In this document: one piece after another, positions 17,152 through 25,585 of the stretch
Layout: the number at the start of each line of letters is the position of its first letter
Position numbering within the stretch: the stretch's first letter is position 1
Assembly: GCA_017535635.1 (NCBI GenBank)
Contig: JAFXTU010000012.1
Span: 1 to 59,295, forward strand
From: Oscillospiraceae bacterium
Lineage (GTDB): Bacteria > Bacillota > Clostridia > Oscillospirales > Oscillospiraceae
Reading direction: 5' to 3'
Length of the DNA: 59,295 bases
Notes under the pieces: generated by a model
What the model saw: the letters and a program-made list of their open reading frames with translations, nothing else
Told to the model about the DNA's origin: nothing
Database searches by the model: none
Translations under genes and position numbers: made by a program

Positions 17152-17467
17152 GTCCGTCCTCCGCCTCCGGGTCCTGGAGCTCGCGGAGGGGGATCTCCAT
17201 TTCGGTCTCCGCGTCGTCAAAGTCCTCCGCCGGAGCGTCATCCTGCCAGCGATAGCCGGTCTCCACCACATAGGTGTTCTTCTCCGGGCCCTTGGTGATG
17301 CGGATGCCCCTCCCCCGGGAGGGGATCCAGAGGGCGGTGGCATAGTCGTCCCTGGACCAGCTGAAGAGCTTATAGGCCCCAAAGGCCGCGGCGCCCAGGA
17401 CGGCGGCGGCAGCCAGCTTTCCCACAAGACCAGCGGCCTTCGCTCCGCCGTTTTTCCGATCCGACAT
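17141..17467 (-). CDS. Small membrane-anchored protein of unknown function
   Basis: This 108-aa protein has a single N-terminal hydrophobic segment (about residues 12-30, AAGLVGKLAAAAVLGAAAF) and then a soluble, acidic C-terminal part (DDAETEMEIPLRELQDPEAED). No family is recognised. The ATG at 17467 is preferred over 17473 because TTGGAGG is then 8 nt upstream. It is translationally coupled to the PuuD-like gene. Confidence 0.6.
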   Translation of the reverse strand: MSDRKNGGAKAAGLVGKLAAAAVLGAAAFGAYKLFSWSRDDYATALWIPSRGRGIRITKGPEKNTYVVETGYRWQDDAPAEDFDDAETEMEIPLRELQDPEAEDGLEG

Positions 17468-17500
17468 GGTCATACCTCCAAGGTCTTTTCTTTTCCATAG

Positions 17501-17545
17501 AGTATACCACAGCTATTGCCGAACCGCAAACCCTTGTGGTATGAT
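17501..17545. promoter_or_regulatory. Overlapping divergent promoters
   Basis: Plus strand: TTGCCG (17516-17521), 18-bp spacer, TATGAT (17540-17545), leading to the alpha/beta hydrolase gene. Minus strand: TTGCGG (17529-17524), 17-bp spacer, TATACT (17506-17501), leading to the small membrane-protein gene. The two promoters overlap face to face, so only one can be occupied at a time. Confidence 0.65.
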
Positions 17546-17575
17546 TATATCAAAGAATATACAGGAGGCGATCCC

Positions 17576-18493
17576 ATGAGCGAACCGAAATTCACCGAGG
17601 AACAGCTGGCGATCTTCCGCCGGATGGTAACTCCCACGGTCTTTGACCCCTCGCCCATCTCCCGGAAGTATCTGGACGTACAGTACGGCTCCCTGCCGGA
17701 GCAGAAGCTGGACGTCTATCTGCCCGCCGAGGGGGACGGTCCCTTCCCCCTTCTCATCTACGTCCACGGCGGCGGCTGGTCCATGGGCACGAAGCGGGAG
17801 GGCGCCCTTCCCTGCATCATCGACGCCATTGAGTTCGGCTACGCCGTGATCTCCGTGGACTACCGTCTGGCTCCCGGCGTCAAGTTCCCGGAATTCCTCT
17901 TCGACGTAAAGACCGCCGTCCGCTGGGCGAGAGCCAACGCGGCAGAGTACCGCTTTGACCCGGACCGCTTCGGCATGCTGGGGGACAGCGCGGGAGGGCA
18001 CCTTACCCTGATGGTGGGCTTTACCGCGCTTCACCCGGAGTACGAGGGCGAGGAATACGGCTGGGCGGGCGTCAGCAGCGCCGTCCAGGCCATCTGCGAC
18101 ATGTACGGCCCCAGCATCCTGGACGCGGACGGGGCGGCCTTTTTGAAGGAAACGGGGGTCCCCTCCCTGTCCTTCCAGAGGACCGACGACGACGGGCAGA
18201 CCATTTCCAGCATGGCCCAGGCTTTTACCACCGACAAGAACATGCTGCATCTCATCAGCCCCATCTCCTACGTACACAAGGATATCCCTCCCACCCTGAT
18301 CCAGCAGGGGGAGAAGGACCCCATCGTTCCCCTGCAGCACAGCACCCTCCTGGCGGAAAAGATCGACCGGGTCTGCGGCAAGGGCCGGGTGGATCTGCGG
18401 CTCTACCCGGAGCGCACCCACTCCGACGGGGCCTTCATGGGCCGGGAGAACTGCCTGGAGGTCCTCCCCTTCTTTGACAAATATCTCAAGTGA
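17576..18493 (+). CDS. Alpha/beta hydrolase (HSL/carboxylesterase-like)
   Basis: The 305-aa enzyme has the oxyanion motif HGGGW (residues 69-73), the nucleophile elbow GDSAGG (about 141-146), the strand SVDYRLAP between them, an acidic residue in GEKDPIVP and a C-terminal His in ERTHSDG. These are hallmarks of the hormone-sensitive-lipase branch of esterases. AGGAGG lies 7 nt before ATG 17576. No signal peptide, so it is cytosolic. Monocistronic with a terminator at 18511. Confidence 0.85.
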   Translation: MSEPKFTEEQLAIFRRMVTPTVFDPSPISRKYLDVQYGSLPEQKLDVYLPAEGDGPFPLLIYVHGGGWSMGTKREGALPCIIDAIEFGYAVISVDYRLAPGVKFPEFLFDVKTAVRWARANAAEYRFDPDRFGMLGDSAGGHLTLMVGFTALHPEYEGEEYGWAGVSSAVQAICDMYGPSILDADGAAFLKETGVPSLSFQRTDDDGQTISSMAQAFTTDKNMLHLISPISYVHKDIPPTLIQQGEKDPIVPLQHSTLLAEKIDRVCGKGRVDLRLYPERTHSDGAFMGRENCLEVLPFFDKYLK

Positions 18494-18510
18494 TCCCGTG
18501 CTTGCAAACG

Positions 18511-18544
18511 CAGGGGCAGCGGAATGCTGCCCCTGCCCGTTTTT
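18511..18544. terminator. Terminator between the alpha/beta hydrolase and the uvrA-like gene
   Basis: CAGGGGCAGC and GCTGCCCCTG form a 10-bp stem with a 5-nt loop, followed by CCCGTTTTTA on the plus strand. It lies between convergent genes. Confidence 0.8.
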
Positions 18545-18562
18545 ACTGCTTTGTCTGAAGTA

Positions 18563-21112
18563 TCACAGGTATCGCCCGGTGATGCTGTCCTGGGAACGGC
18601 GGAGCTCCTCGGGGGTCCCCGCCGCGACGATCCTCCCTCCCTGGACGCCGCCCCCCGGCCCCAGGTCGATCACATAATCCGCGTTCCGGATCACGTCCAG
18701 ATCGTGCTCGATGACGATAACGGTGGCCCCGCTTTCGATCAGACTCTGAAAGACCCGCAGAAGTGTCTCCACGTCCTGGGGGTGCAGGCCGATGGTGGGC
18801 TCGTCAAAGACGAACACAGTATCCGACTGGCCCTTCCCCATCTCGCCCGCCAGCTTCAGCCGCTGGGCTTCCCCGCCGGAGAGACTGGGCGTCTGCTCTC
18901 CCAGGGTCAGGTAGCCCAGGCCCAGGTCATGGAGGACCTGGAGCCGACGTACCACCAGCGGCAGGTCCGCGCAGGCTGCCAGCGCCTCATCCACGCTCAT
19001 GTCCATCAGCTCCGGAAGAGCGTATGCCCTACCTGCCTTTTTCGGATGCCGGCGCACCAGCCAGGCGTCTTTGGAGTACCGGGACCCGCCGCAGTCCGGG
19101 CAGGGAATGTCCACATCGGGAAGGAACTGGATATCCAGACTGATGGCGCCCGTGCCGTCGCAGACCGGGCAGCGCAGGGCCCCGGTGTTGTAGGAGAAGT
19201 CGCCCGCCTTGTATCCCCGCTCCCGGGCGTCCGGCGTTCTGGCATAGGCCTTCCGCAGCTCGTCGTGGATATCCGCGTAGGTGGCCACGGTGGAGCGGAC
19301 GTTGATCCCGATGGGGGTGGCGTCGATCAGCTTTACCTGCCGGATCCCCTCCGCCTCGATGGAGCGGATATGCTCCGGCAGCTTTTTCCCGCGGATGGCC
19401 GCATCCAGGGCCGGGATCAGGCTCTCCAGCACCAGGGTCGTTTTCCCGGAGCCGGAGACCCCGGTCACGGCAACAAGGCGCCCCTTGGGGAAATCCGCTT
19501 CCAGGGGCCGGACGGTATGGATCTCTCCTGTGGAAAGATGGATTGTTCCCAGGGAAAACAGCTCGGCAGCGGGACAGGGTTCTCTGACCGTGACCGACTT
19601 CTCCCCGGAGAGGAAGCCTCCGATGCGGGAGCGGGAATCCTTTTCCAGCTCCCGTACCGTGCCCTGGGCGAGGAGCTCTCCTCCCCCAGCTCCCGCCTCC
19701 GGACCCAGCTCGATCAGCCAGTCCGCTTCCCTCAGCACGCCGGTATCGTGGTCCACCAAAATGACCGTATTCCCGTCCGCCAGCAGATCCCGCATCACGC
19801 CCTTGAGGCCCTCCAGGTTGGAGGGATGCAGGCCGATGGAGGGCTCGTCCAGCACATAGAGCACACCGGTGGTCCGGTTGCGGACGGCGCGGGCCAGCTG
19901 CATCCGCTGCCGCTCCCCGGTGGAGAGGGTCGAAGCGCTCCGGTCCAGCGTCAGGTAGCTGAGGCCCAGATCCACCAGCCGCTTTGACGTCTCACGGAAG
20001 GTATCGCAGATGCTCTCCGCCATGGGGCGCAGCTCCGACGGCAGCGAAGCGGGCACGCCCTTCACCCATTCGATCAGGTCCGAGAGAGTCATTTTGCAGG
20101 CGTCCGCCAGGCTGATCCCCCGCAGCCTGGGGGCCAAGGCCGCCTCGGAGAGCCGGGTCCCGCCGCAGTCCGGGCAGGTTTCCTGCCGCAGGAACTTCTC
20201 CACCCGCTTCATGCCCTTTTCGTCCTTGACCTTGGACAGGGCGTTTTCCACGGTATAGGTGGCGTTGAAGTAGGTGAAGTCCATATCCCCCGCCGCGCCG
20301 CTGGTCCTGTTCTGATAGATGATGTTCTTCTTTATCGCGGGACCGTGGAAGACGATCTCCCGCTCCTTTTCCGTCAGCTCCCGGAAGGGCACGTCGGTAC
20401 GGACGCCCAGCTCCCGGGCAATGTCCTTCATCAGGGACCACATCAGCGTCTGCCAGGGGGCGACGGCCCCCTGGTCGATGGAGAGGGATTCGTCCGGCAC
20501 CAGGGTGGATTCATCCACCGTCCGGACGACGCCGGTCCCGTCGCAGCGCTTGCAGGCGCCCTGGCTGTTGAAGGCAAGTTCCTCCGCCCCGGGGGCGAAA
20601 AACACGGCAGAGCACACGGGGCATACCAGCGCATCCCCCGCCGCCACCGCCAGGGACGGCTCCAGATAGTGCCCATTGGGACAGCGGTGGCTTGCCAGCC
20701 GGGAGAACATCAGCCGCAGGACGTTCAACAGCTCCGTGCCCGTGCCGAAGGTGCTGCGGATGCCGGGCACGCCGGGGCGCTGCCTTAGAGCCAGGGCCGC
20801 GGGCACATACAGCACCTCGTCCACCTGAGCCTTTTCCGCCTGGGTCATTCGCCTTCTCGTATAGGTGGAGAGGGATTCCAGATACCGTCTCGAGCCCTCC
20901 GCGTACAGAATGCCCAGGGCAAGGGAGGATTTGCCCGAGCCGGAGACCCCCGCGATCCCCACCAGCCGGTGGAGCGGAATATCCACATCGATGCTCTTAA
21001 GGTTATGGACCCGTCCGCCGCGCACCTGAATGTGGGTCGGTGCCTCCGTTTGTCCGGTATTCTTTTTATCGAAGTCCGTCATTTCCCCACGGTCCAACGC
21101 CGAGTTCTTCAC
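18563..21112 (-). CDS. UvrA-like (UvrA2-type) ABC-ATPase
   Basis: This 849-aa double ABC ATPase resembles excinuclease subunit UvrA but is shorter than the usual 940 aa, like the UvrA2/drug-resistance branch. Visible are two Walker A motifs (GVSGSGKSS near 55 and GVSGSGKTT in the second half), two signature/Walker B pairs (LSTGERQRMQLA with LYVLDEPSIGLHP; LSGGEAQRLKLA with VFVFDEPTIGLHP) and CxxC zinc motifs. I use the GTG at 21112: GGAGGG is 8 nt upstream and the start overlaps the uxaE stop as GTGA. Its position at the end of a sugar-acid operon is unexpected; DNA repair versus antibiotic protection cannot be separated from sequence. Confidence 0.85.
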   Translation of the reverse strand: MKNSALDRGEMTDFDKKNTGQTEAPTHIQVRGGRVHNLKSIDVDIPLHRLVGIAGVSGSGKSSLALGILYAEGSRRYLESLSTYTRRRMTQAEKAQVDEVLYVPAALALRQRPGVPGIRSTFGTGTELLNVLRLMFSRLASHRCPNGHYLEPSLAVAAGDALVCPVCSAVFFAPGAEELAFNSQGACKRCDGTGVVRTVDESTLVPDESLSIDQGAVAPWQTLMWSLMKDIARELGVRTDVPFRELTEKEREIVFHGPAIKKNIIYQNRTSGAAGDMDFTYFNATYTVENALSKVKDEKGMKRVEKFLRQETCPDCGGTRLSEAALAPRLRGISLADACKMTLSDLIEWVKGVPASLPSELRPMAESICDTFRETSKRLVDLGLSYLTLDRSASTLSTGERQRMQLARAVRNRTTGVLYVLDEPSIGLHPSNLEGLKGVMRDLLADGNTVILVDHDTGVLREADWLIELGPEAGAGGGELLAQGTVRELEKDSRSRIGGFLSGEKSVTVREPCPAAELFSLGTIHLSTGEIHTVRPLEADFPKGRLVAVTGVSGSGKTTLVLESLIPALDAAIRGKKLPEHIRSIEAEGIRQVKLIDATPIGINVRSTVATYADIHDELRKAYARTPDARERGYKAGDFSYNTGALRCPVCDGTGAISLDIQFLPDVDIPCPDCGGSRYSKDAWLVRRHPKKAGRAYALPELMDMSVDEALAACADLPLVVRRLQVLHDLGLGYLTLGEQTPSLSGGEAQRLKLAGEMGKGQSDTVFVFDEPTIGLHPQDVETLLRVFQSLIESGATVIVIEHDLDVIRNADYVIDLGPGGGVQGGRIVAAGTPEELRRSQDSITGRYL

Positions 21113-22560
21113 TGTTTCATCCCTCCGGTGAGATAGCGGAGATGCTTGGCTATGTGGACCCGAAGGCGGGCATAATAGTCCTCCTCATATCGGTCCAGCA
21201 AACGGAAGAACGCTTCCCGGAACCAGGGCTGCGCCAGAAGGAGGCCGTAGGCGATGTGCATGGTCTGCCGGGCGGCAGGCATCCGGAGATATTCCGGGAG
21301 ATAGGCGTCACACTGCAGGTCTATGTTGGGGATCTCGCCGACATCCGTGGAGACGTGATAATACCGTTCCGCCTCGGGTCGGTGTTCGATCGCAAAGCGA
21401 TGGGCCCTGCGGTAAAGCGCCGGGTCCTTTTCCGCCAGGACGGCCAGGGCTTCCAGCCAGTTGGTGCCCGCGGTTTTCACATGGACGCGGCCCCCGGTCG
21501 CTCGTCCTACGGTGGAAAACACGGAGAGCTTGTCCGAGCCGGAATGGAGGGAGAGCTTATAGCCGAAATACTCCGCGATCTCCCGGTGGACCTCAAAATC
21601 CCGGGCAAAACGGTCCAGATCCCCCGCGTACTCGACGCCCTTTTCAAAGGTGCCGCTGAAGTGAGGGGCCACGCTGTCCGGCCGGATTCCTTCCGCGGCC
21701 AGCTCAGAGGCAATGACATAGTGCTCTTCCGGCGTGGTCACAGTCAGGGTTTCATCAATGGAGAGCTCAAAGTCCACCGGAGTGGAAGTGGTTTTTTCGA
21801 TATGCCGACAACAGTTTATCGCGTGTCGGATCGCCCGCCAGAACGTAAGAACGATGCGGTGAAGCTCAGCCTCGGAGAGAGTGCCCAGGATGGGAAGCGT
21901 TTTCCCTAAATAGGCTTCCTCGTAGTGTCCCCGCACCTCCTCCGGCAGGCAAGCGTAGGCCGCCGCAGCGGCCTCAGCGCTGAGGGAAGAAGCCTGGGTG
22001 TCGATGTGTTCGGAACAGTCCAGGGTGATCATGGAGCAGCCGCTTTCCAGCGCATAGGTGATCTCCTCTTCTGTTTTCAGATGGTCGCCGTCTGCGCCGT
22101 AGCCGCCCCGGTAGCCCTCCTGAAACACCCCAAAGGCGGCGGCGGCGATCACGTCGGAAAAGCTCCGTCCGGTGAGCTTCAGCTCCCGGATGGACTGCTG
22201 GGCAAAGACAGGGAACACGTCAAAGCCGGAAATGGCCCGCACATGGCCCGGCGTCGCCAGGCCCAGCCGGTCCCCCAGGCCGAAGGAGAAGGGGCGTCCC
22301 CGGTGGCTTTGGGGCTTTGTATACGGGAAAAGGAGCATCAGCTCCCGTGCGTTGTCTACCGTGAGAGGACAGAGCAGAAGGGCGTCCCTGCTCTCCCCGG
22401 CAAAGCGGGCGGCCTCCCTTCCCAGGACCGCCAGGCGCTTGCCCTCCGGGCTTCTGACAATGGCGCAAACCGTTCCCTCCGCTTCATCCACGGAGCTCTG
22501 GTAAACTGTCAGGCCCAGGGTCCTCGCCTGAACAGTCAGTTCCTTTTTCAAATCCTGCAT
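21109..22560 (-). CDS. uxaE: Tagaturonate epimerase (UxaE family)
   Basis: The 483-aa protein matches the UxaE family, which converts D-tagaturonate to D-fructuronate, as in the Thermotoga galacturonate route. Characteristic stretches are FGLGDRLGLATPGHVRA near residue 92, the metal-site-like ITLDCSEHID, SIDETLTVTTPEEHY, and LSLHSGSDKLSVF. In Thermotoga this enzyme replaces separate altronate enzymes, so galacturonate carbon enters the glucuronate branch. It sits between a LarA-type gene (43-nt gap) and the uvrA-like gene (4-nt overlap). Uronate isomerase (UxaC), the step before it, is not in the window. Confidence 0.8.
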   Translation of the reverse strand: MQDLKKELTVQARTLGLTVYQSSVDEAEGTVCAIVRSPEGKRLAVLGREAARFAGESRDALLLCPLTVDNARELMLLFPYTKPQSHRGRPFSFGLGDRLGLATPGHVRAISGFDVFPVFAQQSIRELKLTGRSFSDVIAAAAFGVFQEGYRGGYGADGDHLKTEEEITYALESGCSMITLDCSEHIDTQASSLSAEAAAAAYACLPEEVRGHYEEAYLGKTLPILGTLSEAELHRIVLTFWRAIRHAINCCRHIEKTTSTPVDFELSIDETLTVTTPEEHYVIASELAAEGIRPDSVAPHFSGTFEKGVEYAGDLDRFARDFEVHREIAEYFGYKLSLHSGSDKLSVFSTVGRATGGRVHVKTAGTNWLEALAVLAEKDPALYRRAHRFAIEHRPEAERYYHVSTDVGEIPNIDLQCDAYLPEYLRMPAARQTMHIAYGLLLAQPWFREAFFRLLDRYEEDYYARLRVHIAKHLRYLTGGMKQ

Positions 22561-22603
22561 TTCTGGATCTCCTTCTCAGTGAGATATCTCGTGCCGATTT
22601 CTT

Positions 22604-23887
22604 TCAGCGTTGGGAGGAAAACCGCTCCCGGTCGATCCACAGTCCCAGCGCGGGGTTGGGAATGAAGAAGATCTCTTCCCCGTCCACGGTGTTATAGCCG
22701 TAGGAGAGCTTCTTGGGATCATACTTCTTTACGGCACTGTCATAATTGACCGCTTGATACCCCACGCCCTCGATCTCCGTCTGGGAGATGCGCTTCACGG
22801 CGCAGGTGATGGAGAAGCGGCCGTCGGCGGAGCCGTGGATCAGGTGGGCCGCGGCTCCCATGTTGGCCCGGAGGTCGGCATTCTCCGGTTTTTCAAAGGC
22901 CGCCAGGGTACTGAGCCTTCCCCGGTAGCCGTATTTCCGGATCAGCCGGTCGCACTCCGGGTCCTCCCCGAAGCGTTCCACCCCCGGCGCCAGGACCAGC
23001 AGTTCTCCCCCGTCCGCCATCATCATTCGGGTCCGGTAAACCGCCTTGTTTCCCAGCCAGGTGCTCTTGAATTCCTCCGGGTCCAGGTACACCACGCATT
23101 TATGTACGCCCCGGTCCACAAAGTCGATATTCTTCTCCTGGGCCAGGCGCACCGCCTCCGTCAGGCAGCGCCGGTCCTCTCCGATAAAGAGGCCGTGAGT
23201 CCGGATCACTCCCGCCGGGGCGGTGGTCACCGTCAGGACCCAGAGGATCGGACGGTGGGACAGAAAATGCTCCATGCCGTAGTCGAAGAGCTTGCGCACC
23301 GGGGTATGATCCCGGCCCATCATCCGCTCCATGCCGTAGACGGCGCCGATCATATGGGACTTGTTGATCATCTCGCTGCCCCCCACGCCCACGAAGAGAT
23401 TCTTGGCGTGGTTGGACATGCCGATGACCTCGTGGGGCACCACCTGTCCGGGAGAGATGATGAGGTCATACCCCTCGTCCATGACCCGGCGGTTCACCTC
23501 CACGCTGACGCTCTCCCGCCAGAGACCCTCGGTGATCTCGCTGACGTACGCGCCGGGGACCTCTCCCAGCTTCACCACGTCCCGGCGCCAGTCGTGGACG
23601 AAAAACCGCTCCGCCGGGATATCCCCGAACATGCTTTCCCGCTGGCCCTCGGAGAGGGGGGCGTGGGTCCCCAGGGCGGGAAGGATGTCCACCTCCGCCC
23701 CCGATTCGGTCAGGGTATGATAATAATAGTTGGTTATAGCGCCCGCCCCGGAGTGGAAACGGGTATAGTCCGGCGGCAGGATCAGCACCCGCCGGAGCCT
23801 TCGCCCCTCCAAAGAAGCGGAAAGGCAGTTCTCGATCTCCTCCCGGGAGAGGCCCTTCTCCCCTTCCGCAACACGGTACAGCTCCAT
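22604..23887 (-). CDS. LarA-family nickel-dependent 2-hydroxyacid racemase/epimerase
   Basis: This 427-aa protein belongs to the LarA (DUF2088) superfamily, which uses a nickel-pincer nucleotide to racemise or epimerise the carbon next to a carboxylate. The known LarA residues D72, R75, H108, H174, K184 and H200 match D40 and R43 (PPDYTR), H75 (LGTHAPLS), H152 (VVPHEVIG), K162 (NHAKNLFVG) and H178 (NKSHMIG) with near-constant offsets, so the cofactor lysine and Ni ligands are kept. Superfamily members include lactate and malate racemases and a D-gluconate 2-epimerase. In this operon a mannonate/gluconate C2 epimerase would fit. LarB, LarC and LarE cofactor genes are not in the window. The start is 1 nt after the preceding stop. 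Confidence 0.85.
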   Translation of the reverse strand: MELYRVAEGEKGLSREEIENCLSASLEGRRLRRVLILPPDYTRFHSGAGAITNYYYHTLTESGAEVDILPALGTHAPLSEGQRESMFGDIPAERFFVHDWRRDVVKLGEVPGAYVSEITEGLWRESVSVEVNRRVMDEGYDLIISPGQVVPHEVIGMSNHAKNLFVGVGGSEMINKSHMIGAVYGMERMMGRDHTPVRKLFDYGMEHFLSHRPILWVLTVTTAPAGVIRTHGLFIGEDRRCLTEAVRLAQEKNIDFVDRGVHKCVVYLDPEEFKSTWLGNKAVYRTRMMMADGGELLVLAPGVERFGEDPECDRLIRKYGYRGRLSTLAAFEKPENADLRANMGAAAHLIHGSADGRFSITCAVKRISQTEIEGVGYQAVNYDSAVKKYDPKKLSYGYNTVDGEEIFFIPNPALGLWIDRERFSSQR

Positions 23888-23888
23888 G

Positions 23889-24740
23889 CTATACCCCCGA
23901 ATAGGCCTGGAAGCCCCCATCCACAGGCAGCACTACGCCCGTGATGAAGCCGGAGCAGCCCTCGTCGCAGAGGAAGAGCAGCGCACCCACCAGCTCCTCC
24001 GGCTTTCCGAAGCGGCCCATGGGCGTAGCGGCCAGGATCTTTCCTGTGCGGGGGGTGGGGGTCCCGTCGGCGTTCCAAAGGAGCGCGGCGTTTTGGGCGG
24101 TAGAAAAGAAGCCGGGGGCAAGGGCATTCACACGGATGCCCGCGGAAGCGAAGTGCACGGCCAGCCATTGGGTAAAATTGGAAACGCCTGCCTTGGCCGC
24201 GCTGTAGGCGGGGATCTTGGTCAGGGGAGTAAAGGCGTTCATGGAGCTCACATTTACGATGCAGCCCCGCCCCCGCTCCGCCATATCCCTGGCAAAAACC
24301 TGGGTGGGCAGCACGGTCCCCAGGATGTTCAGGGAAAAGACCTGGCGGAAAGCAAGCTCCGACAGGTCGAAAAAGCTCTTCCTTGCGGGGTCCGAAAGTG
24401 TTTCCGGCCGGAAGAATTCATCGTCGGCGGTGGCGTCGGGCCGGTTCCCCCCGGCGCCGTTAATAAGGATATCGCAGGGCCCCCACTTCTCCAGGAGCTT
24501 CTCATGGGCTGCCCGCAGACTTTCCGCATCGGTGACATCGGCGCAAAGGTCCAGGGCCTCCCCGCCCTGGGAGCGCAGCTCTTCGGCCAGGGCCTCCGTC
24601 TTTTCCGGCGTGCGGCCCAGAACGGCCACCTTTGCGCCGCAGACCGCCAGGGCCCGGCAGAATTCGGAACAGAGGACGCCCGCGCCCCCGGTCACCACCG
24701 CGACCCTGCCGCTGAGATCCGGTTTTATCGGCAGCTTCAT
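23889..24740 (-). CDS. SDR-family fructuronate reductase / D-mannonate oxidoreductase-like
   Basis: The 283-aa short-chain dehydrogenase has TGGAGVLCSEF (residues 17-27) as cofactor motif, an NGAGG motif and YSAAK as catalytic Tyr-Lys. The GGAGVLC variant and the insert GGNRPDATADDEFF resemble the Bacillus YjmF/UxuB-type SDR that reduces D-fructuronate to D-mannonate. Its position next to uxaE supports this. It overlaps the upstream HAD gene by 4 nt. An alternative substrate in the same sugar-acid class (for example 5-keto-gluconate) cannot be excluded. Confidence 0.8.
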   Translation of the reverse strand: MKLPIKPDLSGRVAVVTGGAGVLCSEFCRALAVCGAKVAVLGRTPEKTEALAEELRSQGGEALDLCADVTDAESLRAAHEKLLEKWGPCDILINGAGGNRPDATADDEFFRPETLSDPARKSFFDLSELAFRQVFSLNILGTVLPTQVFARDMAERGRGCIVNVSSMNAFTPLTKIPAYSAAKAGVSNFTQWLAVHFASAGIRVNALAPGFFSTAQNAALLWNADGTPTPRTGKILAATPMGRFGKPEELVGALLFLCDEGCSGFITGVVLPVDGGFQAYSGV

Positions 24741-25585
24741 AGGATCCCTCCTCGCCCCTCTCGGAGCAATGTTTCAATGATTTTGGCGGCGCCGTCACAG
24801 TCGCAGTCCTCCGCGATCAGGTCGGCTGCCTGTTTTACCGCCGGATGGGCGTTTCCCATAGCCACCCCGACGCCCGATGCCCGGAGCATGTCCACGTCGT
24901 TCAGCCCGTCGCCGAAGGCCATGGTCTCCTCCATGGAGATCCCCAGCTGTGCCGCCAGGACCTCCAGCGCCCGGTCCTTCCCGGCCTCCCGGGAGTTGAT
25001 CTCCAGATTGTTCGGCAGAGAGGCGGTAAAGACCAGATGGGGAAAACGCTCCGCCAGGTCTCCCAGGAGCTTATCCCGGAGGGGAATGTCCCGGGTGAAG
25101 AGCTGGAGCTTCTGTGGCGAGATGTCCTTCTCCCGCAGATAGGCCTTCAGCTCCGGCACCGGGTCCCGCAGCTCCCGGACCATACTGAGGGAGGGCGGAT
25201 AGGAGATGTATTCCTCCGCCGCCTCCTGCATCCGGGCTGTCATATAGCCCCAGCCCAGGGCATAGCAGTCGTAGATCACCGGCAGGGTATCCAGGTACGT
25301 CAGCACCTCCAGGGCTTCCGGAAGAGGGATCACGGCGGAATACAAAGCCTTTTCCTCTTTCGTGTCATAGATCTCCGCGCCGTTGATGGAGATGACATAG
25401 CGGACAAAGGGGAGGGAGCGGATGCACTCCGGCATTCCCCGGTAAAATCGCCCCGTGGCCGGGACGATGTGGATCCCGGCCCCGGCGGCTGCCTCCAGGG
25501 CCGCCCGGCTTCTTGGCGTGAGCTCCTTGGCGGAGTTCAGCAGGGTGCCGTCCAGGTCCAGGGCAATGAGCTTACAATCAGGCAT
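24737..25585 (-). CDS. HAD-IIB (Cof-type) phosphatase in the sugar-acid operon
   Basis: This 282-aa HAD hydrolase has LIALDLDGTLL (residues 6-16), PATGR (motif II) and AFGDGLNDVDML (motif IV). Overlaps of 8 nt with gnd and 4 nt with the SDR gene show that it is an integral part of the operon. It may relieve sugar-phosphate build-up or hydrolyse an intermediate; the substrate is unknown. The start MPDCKL lies within the last codons of gnd. Confidence 0.85.
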   Translation of the reverse strand: MPDCKLIALDLDGTLLNSAKELTPRSRAALEAAAGAGIHIVPATGRFYRGMPECIRSLPFVRYVISINGAEIYDTKEEKALYSAVIPLPEALEVLTYLDTLPVIYDCYALGWGYMTARMQEAAEEYISYPPSLSMVRELRDPVPELKAYLREKDISPQKLQLFTRDIPLRDKLLGDLAERFPHLVFTASLPNNLEINSREAGKDRALEVLAAQLGISMEETMAFGDGLNDVDMLRASGVGVAMGNAHPAVKQAADLIAEDCDCDGAAKIIETLLREGRGGIL

